Source: Phycisphaerales bacterium
GTDB taxonomy: Bacteria > Planctomycetota > Phycisphaerae > Phycisphaerales > UBA1924
Length of the DNA stretch: 64,000 bases
Direction of reading: 5' to 3'
Assembly: GCA_030149165.1 (NCBI GenBank)
Contig: JASBRY010000009.1
Location: 930,001-994,000 of the forward strand
The notes below the pieces were generated by a model that did no database searches, was not told where the DNA came from, and saw nothing but the letters and a program-made list of their open reading frames with translations. Below are positions 45,170-53,552 of the stretch, piece after piece; the stretch's first letter is position 1; every line of letters starts with the position of its first letter. The translations under genes and the position numbers were made by a program.

Positions 45170-47776
45170 TTACGGGCATCCGATCCCGAATGCGGACAGG
45201 AATGCGGAGACATCGAGGAAGTTGAAACTCCCATCGTTGGTCAGATCCGCGATCGGATCAGCGTTCGCAAAGAGCGACAGGAACAACGAGACATCAAGGA
45301 AGTTGAGGGACCCATCGTTGTTCAGATCAGGGACACACACCTGAATCGTCGGCTGGTATTCGTACGCTCCCGCGTCGACTGCAGGGGTTCCCAATCCGGA
45401 ATCGATCGTATCGGGATCATCCACAAAGCGTGGATTTCCGGCGAAATCGAGCGGGATTTGCTCAAGCGTATCCGTATCGTCGTCAAGGTCGCTGTTGTCG
45501 ACTGGGACGATTGCATTGTCCCCCATATCGATCGCGCCTGATCCCGCTTGGATTGTGTAATCCATATTCATCGGATCGGTGAACATCGGGTCAGCGCCAG
45601 TGGATCCAGTGCCTACAAAAAGAGTATCGGTCCATCCTTGAATCACGGAGTTATTCATCGCATGTCCTGATCCGACGCCGCTCTCGGAGTATTGATTTCG
45701 CTCTTCGCTGACGCCTCCTGCGGAGTTCCCCCAGAGGATGGTGTTGGTCAGGGTGACTTGGGATCTTGAGTTGATTATCCCGCTGGAGCGGTAGTCGAAC
45801 GAGTTTGGCGAGGAGTTGTTGACGATGGTGCAGTTGATAATGTCGATGTCTTCACCAAGGGTGACTGCGAGTCCGCCCCCGCCGTAGATGCCGTTGGAGA
45901 CATTGTTTGCGATAATGTTGTTCGCGAAGATCGGCTGGCCTCCAGCGATGTAGCATCCCGAGGTCCCTTCGTTGTCGCTGTTGAACTCGACTCGGTTGTT
46001 GATGAACTGATTCTCAACACCAGCAGTGAGTCCGTTGAGTTCGACACCGCCAACCCAGCCATCATAGTCGAAGAATCCATTGGCGCCCCAGAACACACCA
46101 TCGATCGCGGTGTTGTGGTGAATCCATGAGTTGGTGACGATCGATTTTGTGAAGTTCGTGAGTTGGAGTCCGGCAGTTTTGAGCGCGGTGTTGTTCCTGA
46201 ACTCACAATTGTTGATGATGACATCCCCACGGAATGCGATCATGCCGCCACCACTGAACATGAATCCGCCACAGTTAACTTCGAAGTTTGCGTTGCCGCC
46301 TTCGATGATGAGACTGTCCAGGACGATCTGCTCATCCTCGTCGTGCAGGAAGAGGGTGTTGATTGAGTTGTCCTCTCGGTTCATCAGGTCAGGTGTGTCG
46401 TCCTGATTGAGATCGCCCGACAGGATGGTCGCCGCGGCTCCTGGGACACGATCTTCGAGTGAAGCCTCGGTTCCGACGAATCCGCCGTAGAGCGAAGTGC
46501 CTGAGATCAGGTCAAACCCCTGAGCGCGATGTCCGTTGGTCGCTGGAAGGTATACGCCGTCGGCGATCCAGATCTGGTCAATGTCGCCGCTGGCGCGTGC
46601 GAGTGTGAACGCGTCCTGGAGATTCGGGATCGCATTGGTCCAGTTGTCTCCGGTGTTTGTTCCGTTTGCGTCGTCATCGACCTTGATGATCGGGAGTTCC
46701 GCTTCGTCGGGGACGCCATCGAGATCAGCGTCCAAGCTGGTTCCCATCGCGATGTCACAGGCGTCTGGGATGCCGTTCTGGTTGAAGTCTTGATCAAACG
46801 CGTCGGGGTATCCGTTCCCATCGCAGTCACTGAGCGTCATCGCGGCGATCTCATCGCTATCGAGTTGCCCGTTCGCGTTCATGTCCTTGTCACGATACTT
46901 TGCCACGACCGGAGCGGCGAGCGCGAAGGCGCTGGCGCTGTCCGCTGCGAACTCGGAGTCTGCGAGCGTTCCTGTTGGAATCGCGTTGAATGAAACATCG
47001 GGATTGGAGAAGTAGAGTTCGCGTGGAGCGCCGCCACTCGCCATGATGGTCTGGAAGGACTCATCTGGAGCGACATACCCCTTCGCGAATCGAGATCCGC
47101 CATTGGTGCATGGGTTTTCTTCGTAGCCGTGGAGAATGCCCATGTTGTGACCAACTTCATGCGCGAATGCTGAGACGGGTCCGAGCAAGCAGGTGCTCGC
47201 GACCACTGAGAACGCGTTCTCAGGTGTGGGGGTGTTGCCTGGACCGACCCCGATGTTCGCGATGCCGCAGACATCACCCGCGTTGATGACGAGCATCACG
47301 AGGTCCGCTTTGTATTGATCGCGCAGTGGATGGACTTCGTCGAGCACGCCGTCGCTCGGATCACGGAGGTCACCGAGTTGGGTACCCATGGAGCCAAACT
47401 CGGTGAATGCGATTTCTTCCATGTGCGCGATGTTGAATGTCGTCCCGATCAGCGAGTTGCTTGTTGCGAGGTTGAGTTCATCCAGCGCCATGTTGATCTT
47501 GGATTCGATCCCGGCTTGTCCGCCGTTGGCGCTCGCCGCGGCTGGGGTGTAGACCACGAGGATGTCGATTGACGATCCATTCTCAAGGGATCCGATGCCG
47601 CGATTGATCGTGCGCGCGATCGGTTGAGCACGATCAATTGGTCGGATTTGGTTGAGCGGATCGGGAACGCGCTGGGTGCAGTCCATGCCGCATTGGAAGC
47701 CCTCGTCGTGAGCGAATGCTGTGGTGGATGTGGCCGCGATTGCAATGCTTGTGATGGCGAATAGGTTGTTCTTCAT
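45170..47776 (-). CDS. Secreted reprolysin-like metalloprotease fused to beta-helix and dockerin-like tail
   Basis: An 868-residue exported multidomain protein. After the signal peptide there is a peptidase domain (~residues 50-290) with the metzincin zinc motif AHEVGHNMGILHG near residue 205. Next are Asp/Asn-rich calcium-binding, thrombospondin-3-like segments (DSDEIAAMTLSDCDGNGYPDAFD and DADLDGVPDEAEL). Then comes a ~400-residue right-handed parallel beta-helix with NNC and NNT ladder repeats (INNCEFRNNTAL, IINCTIVNNSS). It ends in the dockerin-like tag (CVPDLNNDGSLNFLDVSLF ... GIGCP). GAGGG precedes ATG 47776. The beta-helix suggests polysaccharide contact; the substrate is unknown. Confidence 0.87.
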   Translation of the reverse strand: MKNNLFAITSIAIAATSTTAFAHDEGFQCGMDCTQRVPDPLNQIRPIDRAQPIARTINRGIGSLENGSSIDILVVYTPAAASANGGQAGIESKINMALDELNLATSNSLIGTTFNIAHMEEIAFTEFGSMGTQLGDLRDPSDGVLDEVHPLRDQYKADLVMLVINAGDVCGIANIGVGPGNTPTPENAFSVVASTCLLGPVSAFAHEVGHNMGILHGYEENPCTNGGSRFAKGYVAPDESFQTIMASGGAPRELYFSNPDVSFNAIPTGTLADSEFAADSASAFALAAPVVAKYRDKDMNANGQLDSDEIAAMTLSDCDGNGYPDAFDQDFNQNGIPDACDIAMGTSLDADLDGVPDEAELPIIKVDDDANGTNTGDNWTNAIPNLQDAFTLARASGDIDQIWIADGVYLPATNGHRAQGFDLISGTSLYGGFVGTEASLEDRVPGAAATILSGDLNQDDTPDLMNREDNSINTLFLHDEDEQIVLDSLIIEGGNANFEVNCGGFMFSGGGMIAFRGDVIINNCEFRNNTALKTAGLQLTNFTKSIVTNSWIHHNTAIDGVFWGANGFFDYDGWVGGVELNGLTAGVENQFINNRVEFNSDNEGTSGCYIAGGQPIFANNIIANNVSNGIYGGGGLAVTLGEDIDIINCTIVNNSSPNSFDYRSSGIINSRSQVTLTNTILWGNSAGGVSEERNQYSESGVGSGHAMNNSVIQGWTDTLFVGTGSTGADPMFTDPMNMDYTIQAGSGAIDMGDNAIVPVDNSDLDDDTDTLEQIPLDFAGNPRFVDDPDTIDSGLGTPAVDAGAYEYQPTIQVCVPDLNNDGSLNFLDVSLFLSLFANADPIADLTNDGSFNFLDVSAFLSAFGIGCP

Positions 47777-47954
47777 CGGATGACCCTCGTGAGATGCATG
47801 GTTCTGTGATCGGAGCATGAACTGGACGGTGAAGTCCTGTTTCAGTTGGCGTTTCCCTAGAGAACACAGCGTTGAATGAGCGTCTGGCGCGCGAACGAAT
47901 CGTCAAAATCATCCGAAAAACCGAGTTTGGGTGCTCTAGAAGGGTTACTTTCTG

Positions 47955-47960
47955 TACAAT
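47955..47960 (+). promoter_or_regulatory. -10 element of the ECF sigma gene (leaderless candidate)
   Basis: TACAAT, preceded directly by TG, ends 8 bases before ATG 47969 (5 before the overlapping GTG 47966). No ribosome site is visible, so the transcript is likely leaderless. Confidence 0.5.
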
Positions 47961-47968
47961 CACGCGTG

Positions 47969-48577
47969 ATGTGCGATCGCTCGGAGCTCCAAACTCATGC
48001 AACTCGGTTACTTACGGGATTCGTGAGCAGCGATCAGCCCGGCTTTGAAGAGCTTTCCACCATTCTCTACGACGAGCTTCGGGAGTTGGCGCATCAGATG
48101 ATGTCCCAGGAGCGCGCAAACCACACGCTTCAGCCGACGGCTCTCGTGAACGAAGCGTTCATGCGGCTCATCAACGCTGAGAACTTGGACATCAGCTCGA
48201 AGGATCATTTCTATGCACTCGCTTCGCAGACGATGCGTCGTGTACTGATCGACTCGGCACGGGCGACGCAGCGACTCAAGCGTGGTGGTGATAAACAGCG
48301 AGTGCCATTAACAATCGTGGATCCTGAGTCGAAAGGTGTGCTTGAGCCTGACGAACTGATCGCGATCGATGAAGCGCTCGATCGGCTTCGTGTGCTCGAT
48401 GAACGCAAAGCAAAAATCATAGAGATGCGATTCTTCGGAGGACTCGACGAAGAGTCCACGGCGCGTATTCTTGGGATCTCACGATCCACAGCATCCAGTG
48501 ATTGGCGTTTCGCGCGAGCATGGTTGCTCAATGAACTTTCGGATCATGAGTCCAGGGGCGATCATGGCGAGCCCTAA
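47969..48577 (+). CDS. ECF-type sigma factor of the planctomycete TPR/kinase-linked class
   Basis: A 202-residue sigma factor of the family with the HTLQPTALVNEAFMRL motif (Sigma70_ECF, TIGR02999-like). Region 2 is reduced, with YDELRELAHQMM and the LNEAF-like helix; region 4 has LDERKAKIIEMRFFGGLDEESTARILGISRSTASSDW. No anti-sigma gene is next to it. Instead its last 14 bases overlap the start of a Hanks-type kinase gene, the usual arrangement in planctomycetes, where the kinase is thought to control the sigma factor. ATG 47969 is chosen because the family's N-terminus begins near here. Confidence 0.9.
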   Translation: MCDRSELQTHATRLLTGFVSSDQPGFEELSTILYDELRELAHQMMSQERANHTLQPTALVNEAFMRLINAENLDISSKDHFYALASQTMRRVLIDSARATQRLKRGGDKQRVPLTIVDPESKGVLEPDELIAIDEALDRLRVLDERKAKIIEMRFFGGLDEESTARILGISRSTASSDWRFARAWLLNELSDHESRGDHGEP

Positions 48578-50819
48578 TGGTGAATCGAAGACCAACTTTC
48601 TGCGTGTAGAAAGAATCTTTCTCCAGTTGTGTGATCTGGATGAAGCGCAGCGGGAATCGAAGATCGAAGAACTCTGTGAGCATGATCCAGAGTTGATCGC
48701 TCAAGTGCGATCCATGCTGAGAGCGGATCGTGATACGAGTCCTGTGCTTGATCCGGAGCGTCTGACGATTGAGAGAGTTTCGGTAGACTCCATCCCTGAA
48801 TCGATCGGCAAGTTCGAAATCCAAGACGTACTTGGTGAAGGTGGGATGGGGATCGTGTACGAAGCGATTCAAGAATCACCCAAACGCAAGGTTGCGCTCA
48901 AGGTTATCAGGGAACGGTCAGTACACGCGAAAATCAAAAAACGATTCCAGAGCGAAGCGGATATCCTCGCGAAACTCAATCATCCTGGGATCGCGACGAT
49001 CTATGAATCCGGATTCGCACAATCAGATCATGGCGATATCCCGTATGTCGCGATCGAGTTTGTGGATGGAGAATTGATCAACAGATTCGCGGAGAACCAA
49101 AGCTTGGGGATTGATGAACGCGTCAAGCTCTTGGTCAAAGTCTGCCGAGCGGTGGGGCACGCGCACGCGTTGGGCATCGTCCATCGTGATCTGAAACCAG
49201 GCAATATCCTGGTGGATGCCGAGGGGCATCCCAAGGTACTTGATTTCGGGATCGCGATCGACACTCAGCTGGATCATCGGACTCAGATCACACAGACGGG
49301 TCAACTGCTCGGAACACTGCAATACATGGCGCCGGAGCAGGTTGATCGGGCCGAGCAGACTGAGCAGTGTGCGCAGACCGATGTGTATGCGTTGGGTCTC
49401 ATCGGGTTTGAACTCTTGTCGGGACATCACCCGATCGGGAGTGAGGGATCGAGTCTCTACGAAATGATCCGCGCGATCCGTGAAGACGAACCCAAATCAC
49501 TCGGTACTTACGATCGCTCCCTGCGAGGGGATCTAGAAATCATTTTCTCCAAGGCACTCTCGCATGACATTGATCGAAGGTATCAGGATGCCAGAGCGTT
49601 CGCGGATGATCTGGAGCGCTATCTGAAGCGGCAACCGATCCAGGCGCGTCGATTGAGCAGTTGGTATCAACTCCGGAAGTTCACTCAGCGGAATCCTCTG
49701 CTCGCAAGCATGTTTGCGGCGTTGTTTATCGTCCTTACAACAGCGTTGGTGGTCAGCAGTCTGGCGCTCAGTCGAGCGACGCGGGATCGGGAACTGGCGC
49801 AGCAAGAGCAGCGGAACCAGCAGTTGATCAGTGAGTTCTTGACGGATGATCTGTTTGCGACTGGGGATCCGAACTTCGGAGGGGATGCGGATATTTCCTT
49901 GGTTGCGGCGATGCGTGAATCATCCGAATCGATCTCAGAGCGGTTCCGGGATGCTCCTGAAGCGGAAGCGCGGATCCGCTTTACAATGGGCGACCAGTTC
50001 AGGGTGATGAACGAGTACGACCAAGCGATCGCACATCTGAGCCGATGTGTGGAGCTGAGTGAGTCGATCGATATCCCAATCGACGAGTTGGTCCAGCGAC
50101 GTAACTCACTCTCTGATGTCTACATGGACATCGATGATCTCGATACCGCACTCGAGCTTGTCCTGGAGACCAATGCACTCGCTGAGTCGAGTGATGAAAT
50201 GTCACCTGAAGTCATGATCGACACGCTGGTTCAACACGCGAGCTTGCTCTACCACATGCGAGAACAGCCTAGGTCCGCGCCGATCTTCGAACGAGCCGTA
50301 GAAATCGGACGGACTCAAGCGCCGGATTATCAGGGGACAGTGGATGCTATCTCAGCGCTCGCGATCGTGTATACACGACTCAAACGCTATGAAGAGTCCA
50401 TCGAGCTTCATCACGAGGGGATCGAACTCCGTACCAATACACTGGGGCCCGACAATCCGGCAACTCTCACGGCTCGCGACAATCTTGGTCTGCTCCATGC
50501 GCAGCGCGGAGAGTATCAGATCGCGGAAGAGATGTTCTACAGTGTGCTTGAGGATCGATTACGCGTATTCGGCGAAGATCATGTCAAGACTCATCTCACA
50601 CGCGGCACGCTTGGCCGAGCGATCTATCGTCAGGGAGACTTTGAGCGAGCTGAGCCGATGATCTTGGATTCACTCAATGGTCTGCGTGAAGTTCTTGGAG
50701 AAGAACATCGGTACACCATCGTCCTGAGGAACTACGCGAACGAGATGTACACGATGTGGGAGAAGCCTGATCTCGCAGCGTTGTACGAGCAACCGATTGC
50801 TGATTCAGACGACAACTAA
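48564..50819 (+). CDS. Hanks-type Ser/Thr protein kinase with transmembrane helix and TPR domain
   Basis: A 751-residue receptor-type kinase. Residues ~85-340 hold the kinase fold: glycine loop GEGGMGIVYEAIQ, catalytic VALKVI lysine, HRDLKPGNILV near residue 206, DFGIAID, and the APE-like MAPEQVD. A juxtamembrane basic segment leads to one transmembrane helix near 378-400 (MFAALFIVLTTALVVSSLAL). The outer/other-side part is built from TPR-like repeats (DALGLLHAQRGEYQIAEEMFY-type). The start overlaps the ECF sigma gene by 14 bases, so the two are translationally coupled and form one signalling unit. Substrate is unknown. Confidence 0.93.
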   Translation: MASPNGESKTNFLRVERIFLQLCDLDEAQRESKIEELCEHDPELIAQVRSMLRADRDTSPVLDPERLTIERVSVDSIPESIGKFEIQDVLGEGGMGIVYEAIQESPKRKVALKVIRERSVHAKIKKRFQSEADILAKLNHPGIATIYESGFAQSDHGDIPYVAIEFVDGELINRFAENQSLGIDERVKLLVKVCRAVGHAHALGIVHRDLKPGNILVDAEGHPKVLDFGIAIDTQLDHRTQITQTGQLLGTLQYMAPEQVDRAEQTEQCAQTDVYALGLIGFELLSGHHPIGSEGSSLYEMIRAIREDEPKSLGTYDRSLRGDLEIIFSKALSHDIDRRYQDARAFADDLERYLKRQPIQARRLSSWYQLRKFTQRNPLLASMFAALFIVLTTALVVSSLALSRATRDRELAQQEQRNQQLISEFLTDDLFATGDPNFGGDADISLVAAMRESSESISERFRDAPEAEARIRFTMGDQFRVMNEYDQAIAHLSRCVELSESIDIPIDELVQRRNSLSDVYMDIDDLDTALELVLETNALAESSDEMSPEVMIDTLVQHASLLYHMREQPRSAPIFERAVEIGRTQAPDYQGTVDAISALAIVYTRLKRYEESIELHHEGIELRTNTLGPDNPATLTARDNLGLLHAQRGEYQIAEEMFYSVLEDRLRVFGEDHVKTHLTRGTLGRAIYRQGDFERAEPMILDSLNGLREVLGEEHRYTIVLRNYANEMYTMWEKPDLAALYEQPIADSDDN

Positions 50820-50852
50820 ATCAGGGTCCAACGGATTGGACCATTGATCATC

Positions 50853-50861
50853 TGATATAGT
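50853..50861 (+). promoter_or_regulatory. Extended -10 element of the S9 peptidase gene (leaderless candidate)
   Basis: TGATATAGT fits the extended -10 form TGnTATAGT and ends 6 bases before the ATG at 50868, without any ribosome site. The expected transcription start falls at the start codon. Confidence 0.55.
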
Positions 50862-50867
50862 TGCGGC

Positions 50868-53423
50868 ATGTTGAAAGCACACACCACTCGACTCTCGATT
50901 GTCTTCCTCTCCCTCTGCGTGCCCCTAGTTCATGCGGGTGAGCAGCCAACACTCGATTTGATTACCGCCGAGCAGGACTGGATCGCGCGGTCTCCTACAG
51001 GTGCTCGATGGCTGATCGATGGGGGATCAGTACGCTACTCCCAGCGACGGTCCGGCGAAGCGGCTCGAGGGTTCACGGATTCATACATTATTGATATGAG
51101 TGATCTGAGTCGGGATCATGTGATGATCACACCTGAGAATCCAGGGCCGTTTTATATGGATTCTGGAGATTGGAGCCGGGATTCGTCGAGTTCAATCTTT
51201 GTGCATAGCGGCGATCTGTATTTGTACAGCAGCGCTGAATCGCAGGTCCAACAACTGACACGAACAACGACTCGTGAATCCAATGCGTTCTTCCTTGCGG
51301 ATGAGGCGCGGTACGGGTTTTATCGCGATGGGAGTTGGATGATCCGCGGACTTGGAGATCCATTTGAAACACAAGCGGCGGATATACGCTTTGAGGATGA
51401 ACCAGATGATGAGAAAGAAGAGGACGATCGTTCGTTCCTAGAGCAGCAGCAGCGCGATTTGCTCGAGATTATTCGGCTCGAAGATGAGCGCGAGGACATC
51501 CGTGAATCGGATACCAAAGCATGGCGTGATACCAACCCCGACGCGGTCGCGGGGCCGTTCTATCTTGGGAAGGATCGGCGCTATCAGTGGTCATGGTTGA
51601 GTCCATCGGGAAAGCATTTGTTCATGGTGACGGCTCCAGCGGATCGTCAAGAGAGTAAGCGCGACGAGATGCCGGACTATATCAACGAGGACGGCTATGT
51701 CTCATCGCACAGCGTGCGCGCCAAGGTTGGGACTTACACGGAAACGCCTCATGAGATTGCACTGCTGGACTTGGTCAACGAGCGGGTGATCGACTTGTCG
51801 TTGGATGAGCTTCCGATGATTACCGACGATCCGTTGCAATGGTTGAAAGATGAACAAGCAGCGAGGGAAGCGGAGGAGGCTGATTCGGATGAGAGCACTG
51901 AAGAAACCGGAGTTGAGAGCAAGGAATCAGAAGAACCAGCAAGCGAAACTGAATCGGATGGTGATTCTGCCAAGAAGGCGCGCCCGGTCTCTCACTGGGG
52001 CACGCGATGGAATGATTCAGGGACACTCGCGGCAACCATGCTGATGTCGCATGACAACAAAGACCGCTGGATTGCGATCATAGATACAACAGCTGACGAT
52101 CCTGAACTCATACCGATCCATCATCTTCGTGACGAGGCATGGATCGGGTGGGACTTCAACAGCTTTGGGTTCATCCCAGGCACAGACAAGCTCTGGTACA
52201 TCTCAGAAGAGTCCGGGTATGGGCACCTCTACACTGTGGATTGTTCCTCGACAGACAAGCTCGCGAACCCTGAACACGCACAACGCACGAGTGGAACATT
52301 TGAAGTTCGATCCGTCCAGATCTTACGCGATGGATCGAGCGTCTACATGCTCACCAATCGCACTCATCCGGGAAAGCAAGAACTCGAACGGCTCGACCTT
52401 TCCACCAATCAACTGACGCAGATCAGTGTGTTGGGTGGAACGGTTGAGTCGTATCAACTCTCTCCAGATCAATCCCAAGCGGTCATTCAGTACTCGAACA
52501 TCAATACGCCTCCGGAGTTGTACCTTGTTGAGCTCGAAGCATTCGCTACGGCTCGGCGATTAACACACACGATTACTGATCGGTTCCTCGCGGTTGAACT
52601 GCAGACGCCTGAGATTGTGCCGATCCCATCGTCGCACACCGAGCATCCGATTTACACACGCGTGTATCTTCCGGATTCCGAGGCTTACGCCAGCCCACGC
52701 CCCTTGGTGGTCTTCTCGCACGGTGCGGGCTATCTGCAGCACGCGAACTATGAGTGGTCGTATTACAGCAGAGAGCACATGTACCATACCATGCTCACGA
52801 ATCTGGGATTCATCGTTGTGTCTCCTGACTTCCGCGCTTCCGCAGGGTACGGGCGTGACTGGCGCACGGCGATCTATCGCAACATGGGGTATCCCGAACT
52901 CGAGGACTTCCAGGACTGTATCGATTGGGCCGTGGAGAATCACGACGCGGACCCAACGCGCGTTGGGATCTACGGTGGCTCTTACGGCGGATTCATGACG
53001 CTCATGGCGATGTTCATAGAACCTGACACATACAAAGCAGGGGCGGCGCTCCGATCTGTGACTGACTGGGCGCACTACAACCATGGCTACACATCGAATA
53101 TCTTGAATACACCTGAGCTCGATCCAGAGTCGTTCAAACGATCATCCCCGATCTATCACGCCGAGGGGCTTGAGGGGCATCTGCTGATGCTTCACGGCAT
53201 GCAGGATGACAATGTGGTCGCACAGGACATCATCCGTCTGAGTCAGCGGCTCATTGAACTGGAGAAAGAGAACTGGGAGTTGGCGCTCGCGCCGATTGAG
53301 CCTCATGGATACAAGGAACCTTCTAGCTGGCTCGATCAGATGCGGCGAATCCACAAACTGTTCATGACCAATCTGTATGAGACTGATGCGCCCGCTCAAC
53401 ACGCTGCAGATGATCTGGATTGA
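50868..53423 (+). CDS. Exported prolyl oligopeptidase family (S9) peptidase
   Basis: An 851-residue serine peptidase with a signal peptide (LSIVFLSLCVPLVHA). The N-terminal ~550 residues form the propeller of the DPP4/acylaminoacyl peptidase group, interrupted by a Glu/Ser-rich low-complexity insert near residue 345. The C-terminal alpha/beta-hydrolase carries the Ser in YGGSYGGFM (~residue 704), the Asp in HGMQDDNV (~779) and the His in PHGYKEPSSW (~812). These enzymes cut short peptides after proline or other residues; the exact subfamily is unclear. The upstream kinase gene has a separate stop 48 bases before, and a promoter lies in the gap. Confidence 0.9.
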   Translation: MLKAHTTRLSIVFLSLCVPLVHAGEQPTLDLITAEQDWIARSPTGARWLIDGGSVRYSQRRSGEAARGFTDSYIIDMSDLSRDHVMITPENPGPFYMDSGDWSRDSSSSIFVHSGDLYLYSSAESQVQQLTRTTTRESNAFFLADEARYGFYRDGSWMIRGLGDPFETQAADIRFEDEPDDEKEEDDRSFLEQQQRDLLEIIRLEDEREDIRESDTKAWRDTNPDAVAGPFYLGKDRRYQWSWLSPSGKHLFMVTAPADRQESKRDEMPDYINEDGYVSSHSVRAKVGTYTETPHEIALLDLVNERVIDLSLDELPMITDDPLQWLKDEQAAREAEEADSDESTEETGVESKESEEPASETESDGDSAKKARPVSHWGTRWNDSGTLAATMLMSHDNKDRWIAIIDTTADDPELIPIHHLRDEAWIGWDFNSFGFIPGTDKLWYISEESGYGHLYTVDCSSTDKLANPEHAQRTSGTFEVRSVQILRDGSSVYMLTNRTHPGKQELERLDLSTNQLTQISVLGGTVESYQLSPDQSQAVIQYSNINTPPELYLVELEAFATARRLTHTITDRFLAVELQTPEIVPIPSSHTEHPIYTRVYLPDSEAYASPRPLVVFSHGAGYLQHANYEWSYYSREHMYHTMLTNLGFIVVSPDFRASAGYGRDWRTAIYRNMGYPELEDFQDCIDWAVENHDADPTRVGIYGGSYGGFMTLMAMFIEPDTYKAGAALRSVTDWAHYNHGYTSNILNTPELDPESFKRSSPIYHAEGLEGHLLMLHGMQDDNVVAQDIIRLSQRLIELEKENWELALAPIEPHGYKEPSSWLDQMRRIHKLFMTNLYETDAPAQHAADDLD

Positions 53424-53552
53424 TTTTACAAGCGCGAACATAGTCCGAATAACAGGATGAACATCCGAGACTCGGTGGGTATTTTTATCGATTTGTACTG
53501 ATCTTCTGTTAGCATGGAGCCTTCATGGTGCAGTTCACCAGAAGGGGTCTTC

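Noticed and set aside
53424-53552. Short CCGAG/CTCGG dyad with following T-run as a terminator of the S9 peptidase gene
   Set aside because: The arms leave a one-base loop, so a stable hairpin is unlikely.
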